Both the position numbers and the translations under genes were made by a program. DNA of 64,000 bases, taken from Methylovulum psychrotolerans. GTDB taxonomy: Bacteria; Pseudomonadota; Gammaproteobacteria; Methylococcales; Methylomonadaceae. Each line of letters begins with the position of its first letter. Position 1 is the stretch's first letter. Positions 44,238 through 53,846 of the stretch are shown here, one piece after another. Where the stretch lies: the NCBI RefSeq assembly GCF_002923755.1, contig NZ_PGFZ01000004.1:1-64000 (forward strand), written 5' to 3'. The notes beneath the pieces are model-generated. The model did no database searches, had not been told where the DNA came from, and was given only the letters and a program-made list of their open reading frames with translations.

Positions 44238-47200
44238 ATGCTCGCAACCCTAGTCCGCTTTTCCCTCCGCTTTCACGGCATTGTCATCGCCTTAGCCTTG
44301 CTGATTTTAGTCTACGGCGGCTACCGTTTTGCCAATGCGGGTTTGGATATTTTCCCTGAATTCTCGCCCAAGCGGGTGATTATCCAAACCGAAGCCTCTG
44401 GCTTGGCGGCGGAACAGGTGGAGGTGCTGGTGACACGCACCATTGAAACCGCCATTAGCGGCTTGGCGGGCATGGAGTCGGTACGCTCGGAATCCATCCA
44501 GGGCCTTTCGGTCGTGACCGCGACTTTCCACGAAGACAGCGACATTTACCGCAACCGCCAATTGGTCAGCGAACGCCTCAGCACCCTAATTACCCAATTG
44601 CCCGCCGGAATAACCCCTATCGCCATACCATTATCGTCTTCCTCAGCAACGGTGCTGACTTTGGGGCTACATTCCGACCATAAAGACTTGATGGCAGTGC
44701 GCAGTCTGGTGGATTGGACGGTCGTGCCGCGTTTGCTGGCGGTGCCGGGGGTGGCGGATGTCAATGTCTTTGGCGGCGAAATCGCCCAGTTACAAATCCA
44801 AGTCGATCCGGTACAGTTGCAGCGCTTTAACCTGACCTTGGACGAGGTGATCCAAGCCACCACGCTGGCCACGCAACATCTGGGCAGCGGCTTTATCGAA
44901 AACAGCAACCAGCGTTTAACCCTGCAAGTGGCAGGCTTGCCGTTAAGCCCCGAACAATTTGCCGCTATCCCATTGCCACGGGTGGGGGCAGGGCGTAGCG
45001 TCACCTTGGGCGAAATCGCCGCTATCCGTTACGCGCCAGAGCCGCCTATCGGGGCGGCACAAATCAAAGGCAAAACCGGGGTGGTGCTGATGGTCATCGG
45101 CCAATATGGCGCGAACACCTTAACGGTGTCGCGGCAAGTCGAGCAAGCTTTGCAAGAATTGCAGCCGATGTTTGCGCATGAGGAAGTGACTTTTTACCAG
45201 CACCTGTTCCGCCCCGCCGATTACATCGAGCGGTCGCTGTCGAACTTGTCCGGGCATTTATTAATCGGCGGCTTGTTCGTTTTGATAGTGCTGTATCTGT
45301 TCCTGTTCAATGTCCGCACCGCCCTGATTGCCGCCGTGGCGATTCCGGTGTCGCTGGCGGGTGCGGTACTGGTGTTGTTGGCCTTGGATGTGCATCTGAA
45401 TATTATGGTGCTGGGCGGTTTGGCGATTGCCTTGGGTGAGGTGGTGGACGATGCCATTATTGATACCGAAAACATTTTCCGCCGCCTCCGTGAATACCGC
45501 GCGGACCCGGCGCAGGCCGAACCACCCGCTCCAGCATCCGGCCTGCCGTCAACCATTGCCAATATTATCTATAAGGCTTCGCTAGAAGTGCGCAGTTCGG
45601 TGGTCTATGCCAGCTTTATCGTCGCCTTGGTGTTTGTCCCTCTGCTCACCCTAGACGGCGTGGCCGGGCGTTTGTTCGCTCCGCTGGGTTATGCTTATAT
45701 TTTGGCGATTTTGGCCTCATTACTGGTCGCGTTGACCCTAACGCCTGCGCTATGTTATGCCTTGCTCGGCAGTAACACCGGACGCGCCGCCGAACCGCCG
45801 CTGCTTAAGTATCTGACTCCGTTATATCAAGGCCTGTTAAGGTGGGTACACCGACATTTTAAAGCGGTTTTGGCGGTCAGTATTGTGCTGTGTGCATACA
45901 GCTTTAGCGCCTTCTCGCAATTGCACAGCCAATTTTTGCCGGAATTGCGCGAAGGCCATTATATGGTCCACACCACCAGCCTGCCAGGTACGTCGCTGCA
46001 AGAATCGCTGCGCATCGGCAGCCGCCTCACCGAGCAGTTTTTACAGATTCCCGGTGTGGAATCGGTATCGCAATGGGCCGGACGGGCGCAACGCGGTGCT
46101 GACACCTATGGCAGCCATTACAGCGAATACGAAGTGCGTTTAGAGCCGCTGTCCGGTGCCGGGCAACAGCATATTATGGATCAGCTCCGCGCCATTTTGG
46201 CGGAATTTCCGGGCATTTCCTTCGAGGCCAATACCTTTTTGACCGAACGTATTGATGAAACTCTGTCGGGCTATACCGCCGCCGTTGTGGTCAATTTATA
46301 CGGCAACGATTTGGACATGCTAGACAGCAAAGCCCAGACTATCGCCGACATCATGCGCGGCATGGCCGGGGCGGCGGATGTGCAATTGCGCTCGCCCCCC
46401 GCCACACCGCTGTTACAAGTCCAGCTCAACCTCGACCAACTGGCTTTTTACGGGCTATTGCCCGCGACCGTCGCCGAGACCTTGCAAGCCGCTTATGAGA
46501 CGCGCATTGTCGGCAAAAACGTGCAAGGCAATAAAGTCCTCAATGTCGCCGTCACCGTTACGCCAGAATTGCGCCAACAGCCTGAAGCCATCGGCGATTT
46601 GCCGTTACGCGCCAAAGACGGCAGCTACATCAAACTGCACCAAGTCGCCGATATTCGCCACACCACCAGCCGCTATTCCATCCTGCACCAAAACGCCAGA
46701 CGGCGGCAAAGCGTCACCTGCAATGTCTTAGACCGGGATTTGGATGCTTTTATGCAGGAGTTGAAAACCCGCGTCCACCAAGCCGTTCCGGTCACGCAAG
46801 ACGGCTACCCGGAATTTACCGGGGCGGCGGTCGAACAGGCCACGGCGCGGCAAGCCTTAATTATCCATGCCTTACTGGCGGGTACGGGAGTGCTGATGTT
46901 CATTTATGTGGCTATCGGCAGCGTGCGCCTGATGCTGTTGACCTTATGCAACTTGCCTTTTGCCTTAATTGGCGGCGTAGTGGCGGTATTGCTCACCCAT
47001 GCCAGCTTATCGGTGGGTTCGGTGGTCGGCTTCGTGACCCTGTTCGGCATCACCGTCCGCAACAGCATCATGCTGCTGTCGCATTACCGTTATTTGGTCG
47101 AAACGGAAGGCCGGGCGTGGGATTTGGATACCGCGCTGTTAGGTGCCCAAGAGCGCTTGCCGTCCATTTTAATGACCGCCTTAGTCACCGCCCTGGCCAT

Positions 47201-47351
47201 GTTCCCCATCGCCTTTAACAGCGACAACCCAGGCCGCGAGATTATGGGGCCGATGGCGGCGATTATTGTCGGCGGTTTGGCATCGTCTACGGTGTTGAAT
47301 TTGCTGTTGTTGCCGGGGATATTGTTGCGCTATGGGCGGTTTGGTAAGTAG
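44238..47351 (+). CDS. Efflux RND transporter permease, heavy-metal (CusA/CzcA) type
   Basis: 1037 residues with twelve membrane helices and two large periplasmic loops. N-terminal FANAGLDIFPEFSPKRVIIQTEA matches the HME family start, and in helix 4 the acidic cluster GEVVDDAIIDTENIFRRLRE matches proton relay residues of CzcA/CusA-type pumps. No membrane-fusion or outer-membrane component is adjacent, which is unusual. The neighbours are a gamma-carbonic anhydrase and an NlpE-like protein. The substrate is unknown, possibly a metal ion or organic compound. Confidence 0.92.
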   Translation: MLATLVRFSLRFHGIVIALALLILVYGGYRFANAGLDIFPEFSPKRVIIQTEASGLAAEQVEVLVTRTIETAISGLAGMESVRSESIQGLSVVTATFHEDSDIYRNRQLVSERLSTLITQLPAGITPIAIPLSSSSATVLTLGLHSDHKDLMAVRSLVDWTVVPRLLAVPGVADVNVFGGEIAQLQIQVDPVQLQRFNLTLDEVIQATTLATQHLGSGFIENSNQRLTLQVAGLPLSPEQFAAIPLPRVGAGRSVTLGEIAAIRYAPEPPIGAAQIKGKTGVVLMVIGQYGANTLTVSRQVEQALQELQPMFAHEEVTFYQHLFRPADYIERSLSNLSGHLLIGGLFVLIVLYLFLFNVRTALIAAVAIPVSLAGAVLVLLALDVHLNIMVLGGLAIALGEVVDDAIIDTENIFRRLREYRADPAQAEPPAPASGLPSTIANIIYKASLEVRSSVVYASFIVALVFVPLLTLDGVAGRLFAPLGYAYILAILASLLVALTLTPALCYALLGSNTGRAAEPPLLKYLTPLYQGLLRWVHRHFKAVLAVSIVLCAYSFSAFSQLHSQFLPELREGHYMVHTTSLPGTSLQESLRIGSRLTEQFLQIPGVESVSQWAGRAQRGADTYGSHYSEYEVRLEPLSGAGQQHIMDQLRAILAEFPGISFEANTFLTERIDETLSGYTAAVVVNLYGNDLDMLDSKAQTIADIMRGMAGAADVQLRSPPATPLLQVQLNLDQLAFYGLLPATVAETLQAAYETRIVGKNVQGNKVLNVAVTVTPELRQQPEAIGDLPLRAKDGSYIKLHQVADIRHTTSRYSILHQNARRRQSVTCNVLDRDLDAFMQELKTRVHQAVPVTQDGYPEFTGAAVEQATARQALIIHALLAGTGVLMFIYVAIGSVRLMLLTLCNLPFALIGGVVAVLLTHASLSVGSVVGFVTLFGITVRNSIMLLSHYRYLVETEGRAWDLDTALLGAQERLPSILMTALVTALAMFPIAFNSDNPGREIMGPMAAIIVGGLASSTVLNLLLLPGILLRYGRFGK

Positions 47352-47356
47352 CCAAG

Positions 47357-47403
47357 TCCCTTAAGCCGTTTATTAGCCGCCACGGACGGCTTAAGGGATT
47401 TTA
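47357..47403. terminator. Bidirectional terminator between RND pump and NlpE-like gene
   Basis: A 13-bp perfect stem tcccttaagccgt / acggcttaaggga with a 16-base loop is followed by atttt on the plus strand. It separates two convergent genes. Confidence 0.8.
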
Positions 47404-47406
47404 AGC

Positions 47407-47940
47407 CTAGTGGATATGGACTTCGCGGGATTTGACCGTGTCACTTCTGCGCAACATGTAGCGGTCTGCCCGCCCGTCCGCTATCTGCGAGCCGTCGCTA
47501 TTGAGCTGGATCAGCGTGCCTTCATCTTCAATGCGGTACTGGCGGGTGCTGGCATCTTTACGCGCGGTCAGCACCACGATGCGGGTGTCTTCGTTCCAGG
47601 TGTATTTGCCTTTTTCATAATACTCGCGCGAAGATTCTTTCGCAGGCTGGGTTACTAACAGATAATTGTTGTTTTGCTTCAATGCCAAGGTGGCTTTAAT
47701 CCCGTCACAATCCTTGCAAGGCAGGTAGCCATAAAACACCCCATGAAACTCCAGGGCTTTTTCGACGGGTTTAAGATGGGCGGAGTGGTCGCCTTTTTTC
47801 TCATTATTTAGCACCCGCGCTTCTAGCAAGCGTTGTTGGGAAGCAAAATCGGTTTCCGCCAGCACTTGCTGGGTTAAAAGCAAACTGCCGAAGCAAAGCA
47901 AAGCCATTTTTTGTTTTAATTGTTGTGTTAATGCGTGCAT
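47407..47940 (-). CDS. Copper-resistance NlpE N-terminal domain protein
   Basis: 177 residues. A hydrophobic signal-like segment (about 10-28, ending VLAET) precedes a domain with GVFYGYLPCKDCDGIKATLAL, the CxxC pattern of NlpE. This is followed by YYEKGKYTWNEDTRIVVL and LIQLNSDG. NlpE senses surface/copper stress in E. coli. There is no clear lipobox, so this one is probably periplasmic. Convergent to the RND pump, it could share a metal-stress role. Confidence 0.85.
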   Translation of the reverse strand: MHALTQQLKQKMALLCFGSLLLTQQVLAETDFASQQRLLEARVLNNEKKGDHSAHLKPVEKALEFHGVFYGYLPCKDCDGIKATLALKQNNNYLLVTQPAKESSREYYEKGKYTWNEDTRIVVLTARKDASTRQYRIEDEGTLIQLNSDGSQIADGRADRYMLRRSDTVKSREVHIH

Positions 47941-48187
47941 ATCGAGTATCTCTTAATAGGTCGGACAAGTTGTTTCGTCTGTCTGGTAGACGGCATCATA
48001 AAAGATTAACAGCATTATCTGTTACGTCAACCATAAGTCATTATAAAGGCGGATGTTAGGCGTTATTAATATCCACCTTATTATGACCGGACGACCTTAT
48101 CGTTAAGCTAATGCAGAAAAACTGCAACTCAATCTAAAAAAGGTTATAGTAAACTATTAAAATGTCGTTTTAGTACGAGTTTTCTGC

Positions 48188-49435
48188 ATGTTAATAGAGT
48201 TTTCCGTCAGCAACTTCCGGTCTTTCCGTGACAAACAAACCTTTTCTATGGTTGCCGCCCCGCGCCTGAAAAAGCGTGGGAATGTTTTTAAGCCTGATGT
48301 AAAAGGCGAAAAATTGCCGGATTTGTTAAAAGTTGCCGCTATTTATGGGCCTAATGCTTCGGGTAAGAGTAATTTAATCAAAGCCCTTAACATAATTGAT
48401 AATATTGCCAGAAGAGAACCCAGCACACAATTCACACCGTTTCCAGTAGCTCCTTTCCGTTTTGATCCAGAATTGGCAAACCAACCCAGTTGTATCGAAC
48501 TACATTTTATTTTTGAAGGACTGCGTTATCAGTTTGAGCTAGGTTTAACCGAACAACGGATAATCCATGAACGCTTACTGACGTTTCCGCAAGGCAAAGA
48601 AACGCTTTTATACGAACGCCAGCATTTATCTACTGGTGACCACTATACTTTTGGCGAGCAATTGGAAGGCGGCGATGATTTGCATAAGCTATGGCAAAAA
48701 GCCACCAGCCCACAAGCGCTATTTCTTGCGCAAGCGGTAGCTAACAGCAGCGAAGAACTCAAACAACTGCCCCTTCCATTGACATGGTTGCAATCCGGTT
48801 TTTGGGTTATTGACGACAAAGAATTAGAAAACCTAAAGGACTTTAGCCAACATCAAGTGGAAAAATTCCCTGCTTTCTCGGAAGGGCTTGCGGCTTTTCT
48901 GCAAGAAGTGGATGTGCCTATTGCCAATATCCGTACCGATAAGATAAGTATTTCTTCAGCCAGCTTAGGGTTAAGAGACCCTAAAAAGATTGAGCGCAAA
49001 ACCTTATTAACCCATCGAACAGAATTAGGAGAAGTAGAATTTGATTTTGAAGATGAATCAGAAGGCACTAAAAACCTGATCGGCTTCTGGTCTGCATGGG
49101 ATTCTCATGCCCAAATGAAAAAAGTATCCCCTAGCTTACTGGCTCTCATCGTAGACGAACTGGACACTAGCCTACACCCTGAAATTGTTGTGTCTCTGGT
49201 AGAAAAACACATCAACTCCGCTTCACCTGCACAGTTGATCTTCACCACCCACAACACCCATTTAATGGACGCTAAACTCTTACGCCGCGACCAATTCTGG
49301 CTAACCGAACGCGATGCCAACGGTGCGACGCAATTACGTTCTATCCACGATTTTGCCGGACGGGAAGGGGAAGATTTAGAGAAACGTTATTACGAAGGCC
49401 GTTACCGCAGCCTGCCTTTTATCCGCCGAGGCTAA
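48188..49435 (+). CDS. RloA-like AAA/ABC-type ATPase, defence module part 1
   Basis: 415 residues. MLIEFSVSNFRSF at the start, Walker A AIYGPNASGKSN (residues 52-63), a signature-like DESEGTKNL, Walker B LLALIVDELDTSLHP and the switch His in FTTHNTHLMD define an AAA_15/AAA_21 SMC-like ATPase. With an RloB-type partner 2 bases downstream this is the AbiLi/RloA arrangement known from phage-abortive systems. The ATPase presumably senses and the partner executes. It is flanked by a 200-bp repeat element on the right. Confidence 0.88.
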   Translation: MLIEFSVSNFRSFRDKQTFSMVAAPRLKKRGNVFKPDVKGEKLPDLLKVAAIYGPNASGKSNLIKALNIIDNIARREPSTQFTPFPVAPFRFDPELANQPSCIELHFIFEGLRYQFELGLTEQRIIHERLLTFPQGKETLLYERQHLSTGDHYTFGEQLEGGDDLHKLWQKATSPQALFLAQAVANSSEELKQLPLPLTWLQSGFWVIDDKELENLKDFSQHQVEKFPAFSEGLAAFLQEVDVPIANIRTDKISISSASLGLRDPKKIERKTLLTHRTELGEVEFDFEDESEGTKNLIGFWSAWDSHAQMKKVSPSLLALIVDELDTSLHPEIVVSLVEKHINSASPAQLIFTTHNTHLMDAKLLRRDQFWLTERDANGATQLRSIHDFAGREGEDLEKRYYEGRYRSLPFIRRG

Positions 49436-49437
49436 GC

Positions 49438-50100
49438 ATGGCGCGTACCGCCAAATCATTCAGCCGCGCCAAACCCAGCCTTCTGCCGCAAGCCACGGTA
49501 TTGGTGATTTGCGAAGACAGCAAGTCCGGCAAGCGTTATCTGGAAGATGCCAGCGTCCATTTTAAGGTTAAAGTGCAAGTCGAAATTTGTCATTGCGGCA
49601 AAACCGACCCGCTGAATATCGTTAAAGAAGCCATTCGCCGCCAAAGCAAATTCGACCGGGTTTTTTGTGCGATAGACCGCGACAGCCACGAAACGTTTAC
49701 CGCCGCGCTCGGTTTGGCGCGTGACCACAAGAAAATCGACCTGATTGTCTCCTATCCCTGTTTTGAATTCTGGCTTTTGTTACACTTTGGCTATCACCGC
49801 AAGCCTTATAACGCCACGGAAAAACAGTCGGCGGCGGCATTGCTGATTAAAGACTTACGCGGCAAGCCAGGGTTTGAGAATTACGAGAAAGGTGATACCC
49901 AAAGCATAAAAAGCGATACCAAAAGCCTCTTTAAGTCACTTTTGCCGCAACTTGCCACAGCACAACACATCGCCCCGAAAATCCTCGCCGAAGCCCAAGC
50001 CAGCGGTGAGTTAAATCCCAGTACCCAGTTACATGAGTTGCTGAATGATTTTGCAGAACTGGCTAAACCGCAAAAAATTGCCCGTAGCAATCAACATTAG
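49438..50100 (+). CDS. RloB-like TOPRIM-type protein, defence module part 2
   Basis: 220 residues starting 2 bases after the RloA stop. VLVICEDSKSGKRYLE (Glu26) and VFCAIDRDSHE (Asp80 and Asp82) give the Glu...Asp-x-Asp of a TOPRIM-like nuclease. SYPCFEFWLLLHFG is characteristic of RloB. The family pairs with RloA in AbiL-type systems, and the nucleic-acid target is not established. The C-terminus is helical and basic. The module looks intact. Confidence 0.87.
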   Translation: MARTAKSFSRAKPSLLPQATVLVICEDSKSGKRYLEDASVHFKVKVQVEICHCGKTDPLNIVKEAIRRQSKFDRVFCAIDRDSHETFTAALGLARDHKKIDLIVSYPCFEFWLLLHFGYHRKPYNATEKQSAAALLIKDLRGKPGFENYEKGDTQSIKSDTKSLFKSLLPQLATAQHIAPKILAEAQASGELNPSTQLHELLNDFAELAKPQKIARSNQH

Positions 50101-50105
50101 GAAGG

Positions 50106-50305
50106 TGCATAAAATTAAGTAGGCGTTCCATTGCATCTCTGCGTATTAAACCCCACCCCAGCCCTCCCCTTAGCAGGGGAGGGAGCAAATGACTTTCCCG
50201 TCGTACAGGCGAAAATCAGGGGGAAAAACGCTCCTCCCCCTGCCAAGGGGGAGGCTGGGAGGGGGTTGCCGTACTTTCGCCTGTTCAACAGATTTTATTT
50301 TATGC
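50106..50305. repeat. 200-bp non-autonomous element with TGCATAAAAT ends
   Basis: The left end tgcataaaattaag and the right end attttattttatgc are imperfect inverted repeats. Two GC-rich hairpins lie inside (ccctccccttagcaggggag near 50160-50185 and cctccccctgccaagggggagg near 50231-50252). It begins 5 bases after rloB. Related sequence lies at 20626-20715, 33844-33889 and, for the hairpin, 5381-5420. Confidence 0.75.
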
Positions 50306-50319
50306 TCGCTCCATAACGA

Positions 50320-51189
50320 TTAGCGCACTGTTACAAAAGGTCCCGGAATAATCCAAAACCGTTGTGCGTTCGCTGTGTCCGGCACTTCCACCTGCATACG
50401 GTACTGGGCGGGTGGGCCTTGGAGGATTAAGCGGCCTACTGCCGCGCCATTTTGGGGTTGCAGCACCACGGATGCCGTTTCCCAGCCCTGTGCGTCGACT
50501 TGCAGCAAGCGGGTGGGCAGGGGTTGGTGGTTGCGCGGAGTTAGCCACACTTCTACGGTTTGTCCGGCGTTGACGGTGGCGGGGAGTGGCTGTGCCAGGC
50601 TGGCGTAGACGTTCATGAATAATTGGGTGCAGTAAAACGTCGGCATCCCACCTTCGATGGTTTGGGCGCAGCCTACCCCCAAGTCGGTGCTGTCGGGGCG
50701 TAGCAGATTGGCTTTATGGCCGGGGCTGTGCATCCAGCCTTGAATAAATTCCTCGGCCAAATTCGGGCGGTCGCTCATCATCGCCAGATTTTCTGAAACT
50801 AGGCCAAACAGGGTGCGTACATAAAGGCCTGTGCGCTCGGCGGAACCGAGGCCATCGGGATTATCATGGGCGAAGAACCGACGCGCCACCATATCGCGGC
50901 TATGGGCGGCCGCCACTTCGGCCAAGGTTTCATTGCCCAGTAACGGTGTTTGCCCGGTTTGGCGGCGCTCACGGTTACTGGCGGCTAAAATGTTTTGCTC
51001 AAGCCCAGACAGGTTGGCATCGCGCATTGTCCCCGCTACGGCTAAGGCAGCGGGCAACTGCGGCGGCGGGTTGGCGTTTAACGGTTCGGCGATGGCCAGA
51101 TCCGTCCCCCAAAGCCATGCCAGCAATGATAAAAAGGTTAACGCCAAAATCCAAAAGGTTGGCGAATATCTTGCGTGGGTTCTGAACAT
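50320..51189 (-). CDS. CAP/SCP1-domain secreted or membrane-anchored protein
   Basis: 289 residues. A membrane/signal segment (about 12-32) is followed by a CAP domain at about 60-190 with ASNRERRQTGQTPL, AAAHSRDMVARRFFAHDN, ENLAM and GWMHSPGHKANLL, which carry the conserved His and Glu residues of the CAP cavity. The C-terminal 95 residues form a beta-rich unit of unknown type. Bacterial CAP proteins act extracytoplasmically in sporulation, wall or lipid functions, none of which is established here. Confidence 0.87.
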   Translation of the reverse strand: MFRTHARYSPTFWILALTFLSLLAWLWGTDLAIAEPLNANPPPQLPAALAVAGTMRDANLSGLEQNILAASNRERRQTGQTPLLGNETLAEVAAAHSRDMVARRFFAHDNPDGLGSAERTGLYVRTLFGLVSENLAMMSDRPNLAEEFIQGWMHSPGHKANLLRPDSTDLGVGCAQTIEGGMPTFYCTQLFMNVYASLAQPLPATVNAGQTVEVWLTPRNHQPLPTRLLQVDAQGWETASVVLQPQNGAAVGRLILQGPPAQYRMQVEVPDTANAQRFWIIPGPFVTVR

Positions 51190-51386
51190 AAGGTTTTATC
51201 CTGTTATAAGCGCTAGGTAAAACTAACAGTAAACCGAAAAGCGGCCAAATACAAACAATGGCGTTTTTTCTTCGATATAAGCCAACTCTCAAATACTAGG
51301 CGTACAATGGCCTATAGATACGCCATACATGCCCCCATTACCACAACCATTAGCCATTGCGCCGTTAATGCCGATCAGGATGACTT

Positions 51387-52631
51387 ATGACCCCACATAC
51401 GCAAGCACCTAACCGCCAAACCCTTTATGTCGGCATTGCCCTGTTGCTGGGCATTGCTTTCGGCGAAGCCTTGAATTTGAGTCTGGGCGCGGGCGATCCG
51501 TTGCTCAGCCAAATTGTCGCGGTGCTGTCTGTCCTGACGGATATTTTTCTGCGTCTGGTAAAAATGATTATCGCCCCGCTGGTGTTTGCGACCTTGGTGG
51601 TCGGCATGGCGAAAATGGGCGACATCCAGACGGTCGGGCGCATTGGCCTGAAAGCCATGCTGTGGTTTTTTTCGGCCTCCTTGCTCAGCCTGCTCTTAGG
51701 GATGCTGCTGGTTAACCTGTTCGAGCCGGGCCACGCGCTGCATATCGCTTTGCCGCCTGTTGAAGCCAGCAGCGGCTTGCCGAACGTTAAGCCGACACTC
51801 AGTAACTTTGTCGCGCATATTTTCCCCAAAAGCATTGCCGAAGCCATGGCCGCTAACGAAATCCTGCAAATTGTGGTATTTTCGATGTTTTTTGGTATCG
51901 CTTGTGCGTCCTTAGGCGAATTGGCGCATCCGGTCGTTAAATTGCTCGATTCGCTGGCGCATATCATGCTGAAAGTCACCAGCTATGTCATGCACTATGC
52001 TCCGGTTGCGGTATTTGCGGCGATGGCGGCGGTCATTTCCCAACAAGGCATCGGCGTGTTGCTGTCTTACGGCAAGTTTATCGGTGAGTTTTACTTTGGC
52101 CTGTTCGTGCTCTGCGGCTTGCTGGGCGGCTTTGCTTGCCTGTTTTTGGGGCGGCGGGTGCTGTCGCTGTTGCGCCATATCCGCGAGCCGATGTTATTGG
52201 CTTTCGGCACGGCCAGTAGCGAAAGTGCCTACCCGAAATTATTGCAGCAATTGGAACGTTTCGGTTGCGATGAAAAAGTCTGCGGCTTGGTCTTGCCGTT
52301 GGGCTATTCGTTCAACTTGGACGGCAGTATGATGTATATGACCTTTGCCGTGCTGTTCATTGCCCAAGCTTACGGTATCGACATGCCATTACCCGACCAA
52401 TTGCTGATGTTGCTGGTGTTGCTGTTCACCAGCAAAGGCGTGGCGGGCGTGCCTAGAGCGTCGTTAATTGTGATTGCCGCGACCTTATCGCTGTTCAAAA
52501 TCCCTGAGGCGGGTTTATTGTTATTATTGGGCATTGACCAAATTCTGGATATGGGGCGGAGTGCGACTAATGTGTTTGGCAACAGTATCGCTTCGGCGTT
52601 GGTGAGCCGTTGGGAAAAGGCCTTGCGCTGA
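51387..52631 (+). CDS. Dicarboxylate/amino acid:cation symporter (DAACS family)
   Basis: 414 residues with the glutamate-transporter architecture. GTASSESAYPKLLQQLE corresponds to re-entrant loop HP1, NLDGSMMYM to the NMDGT-type sodium-binding motif of TM7, and VAGVPRASLIVIAATL and DRIL-like DQILDMGRSATNVFGNS to HP2/TM8. It imports dicarboxylates or acidic amino acids with Na+ or H+. Which substrate cannot be told. It is monocistronic. Confidence 0.93.
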   Translation: MTPHTQAPNRQTLYVGIALLLGIAFGEALNLSLGAGDPLLSQIVAVLSVLTDIFLRLVKMIIAPLVFATLVVGMAKMGDIQTVGRIGLKAMLWFFSASLLSLLLGMLLVNLFEPGHALHIALPPVEASSGLPNVKPTLSNFVAHIFPKSIAEAMAANEILQIVVFSMFFGIACASLGELAHPVVKLLDSLAHIMLKVTSYVMHYAPVAVFAAMAAVISQQGIGVLLSYGKFIGEFYFGLFVLCGLLGGFACLFLGRRVLSLLRHIREPMLLAFGTASSESAYPKLLQQLERFGCDEKVCGLVLPLGYSFNLDGSMMYMTFAVLFIAQAYGIDMPLPDQLLMLLVLLFTSKGVAGVPRASLIVIAATLSLFKIPEAGLLLLLGIDQILDMGRSATNVFGNSIASALVSRWEKALR

Positions 52632-52742
52632 GCATCTTGGCAAAACGGTAAAATCGCCAAAACCTTACGCCCGGCTACACACAAAAGCAACGTTGTCTTG
52701 TACAATAGGGCTATTTTATTTTTCCCAAGAGAGAACACGATA

Positions 52743-53786
52743 GTGAGCGCGAAAAACCCAGAGAGCCTGAATTATAAAAGTGCAGGCGTTGATATTGCCG
52801 CCGGCAATGAATTAGTCGAACGCATTAAGCCGATTGCCGCCAAGACCCGCACGGCGGGGGTTATGGCGGGGTTGGGCGGGTTCGGCTCCTTGTTTGAGTT
52901 GCCGCTGGACCGCTATCAACAGCCTGTGCTGGTATCGGGTACGGATGGGGTCGGCACCAAGCTGAAACTCGCCATCGACCTGAATATCCACAATACCGTC
53001 GGCATCGACCTGGTGGCAATGTGCGTTAACGATATTATCGTCCAAGGTGCCGAGCCGCTGTTCTTTTTAGATTATTTTGCCACGGGCAAGCTGGATGTGG
53101 ACACGGCGGCGCAAGTCATTGAAGGCATCGGCACAGGCTGCACCCAAGCCGGCGCGGCGTTGGTGGGCGGCGAAACCGCCGAAATGCCCGGCATGTATGC
53201 CGACGGTGAATATGATTTGGCGGGGTTTTGTGTCGGCATTGCCGAAAAAAGCAAAGTCTTAGACGGCAGCCAAGTCAAGTTGGGCGACAAGCTGATTGCC
53301 ATTGCGTCGTCCGGGCCGCATTCCAACGGCTATTCTTTAATCCGTAAAATCATCAGCCATAGCGGTGCGGATCTGGCCGACCCGTTTGCCGACACGACCT
53401 TAGGCGAAGCCTTACTGACCCCGACGCGCATTTATGTTAAGCCGCTATTGGCCTTGTTGGCACAAGTGCCTGTCCACGCCTTAGCGCACATTACGGGTGG
53501 CGGTATTACCGAAAACCTGCCGCGTGTCCTGCAACCGGGCCTTAATGCCGAAATAGACCTGCAAAGCTGGACGTTCCCGGCGGTGTTCCAATGGTTGCAA
53601 ACCCAAGGCAATGTGCCTTTGGCGGATATGCTGACCACCTTCAATTGCGGTGTCGGCATGATTGTCTGCGTAGCCCCCGAAGATGAAGCGGCAACTTTGG
53701 CGGCGTTGACCGCTTTAGGGGAAACGGTGTTCAGCATCGGCGAGTTGGTTGCAGGCGAAGGCAAGCCGATGGTCATTTACCGTTAG
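52743..53786 (+). CDS. purM: Phosphoribosylformylglycinamidine cyclo-ligase
   Basis: 347 residues from a GTG at 52743, with AAGAGAGA 8 bases upstream. The open frame continues upstream without a better start. [33 protein letters not shown] and [12 protein letters not shown] are PurM/AIR-synthase motifs for ATP and substrate. It catalyses the fifth step of purine synthesis. purN, its usual partner, is not adjacent. A terminator follows at 53799. Confidence 0.96.
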   Translation: MSAKNPESLNYKSAGVDIAAGNELVERIKPIAAKTRTAGVMAGLGGFGSLFELPLDRYQQPVLVSGTDGVGTKLKLAIDLNIHNTVGIDLVAMCVNDIIVQGAEPLFFLDYFATGKLDVDTAAQVIEGIGTGCTQAGAALVGGETAEMPGMYADGEYDLAGFCVGIAEKSKVLDGSQVKLGDKLIAIASSGPHSNGYSLIRKIISHSGADLADPFADTTLGEALLTPTRIYVKPLLALLAQVPVHALAHITGGGITENLPRVLQPGLNAEIDLQSWTFPAVFQWLQTQGNVPLADMLTTFNCGVGMIVCVAPEDEAATLAALTALGETVFSIGELVAGEGKPMVIYR

Positions 53787-53798
53787 ATAGTGCAGTCC

Positions 53799-53832
53799 GG
53801 CTAGCCGCCCTAGTAGGGCGGCTAGCCCTTTA
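53799..53832 (+). terminator. Terminator of purM
   Basis: A perfect 12-bp GC-rich stem ggctagccgccc / gggcggctagcc with a 5-base loop is followed by cttt. It starts 12 bases after the purM stop. Confidence 0.8.
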
Positions 53833-53846
53833 GCGGAGCAGCAATT

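Noticed and set aside
50131-50316. 61-residue plus-strand frame after rloB
   Set aside because: Lies entirely within the 200-bp repeat element and consists of hairpin-derived proline/glycine codons.
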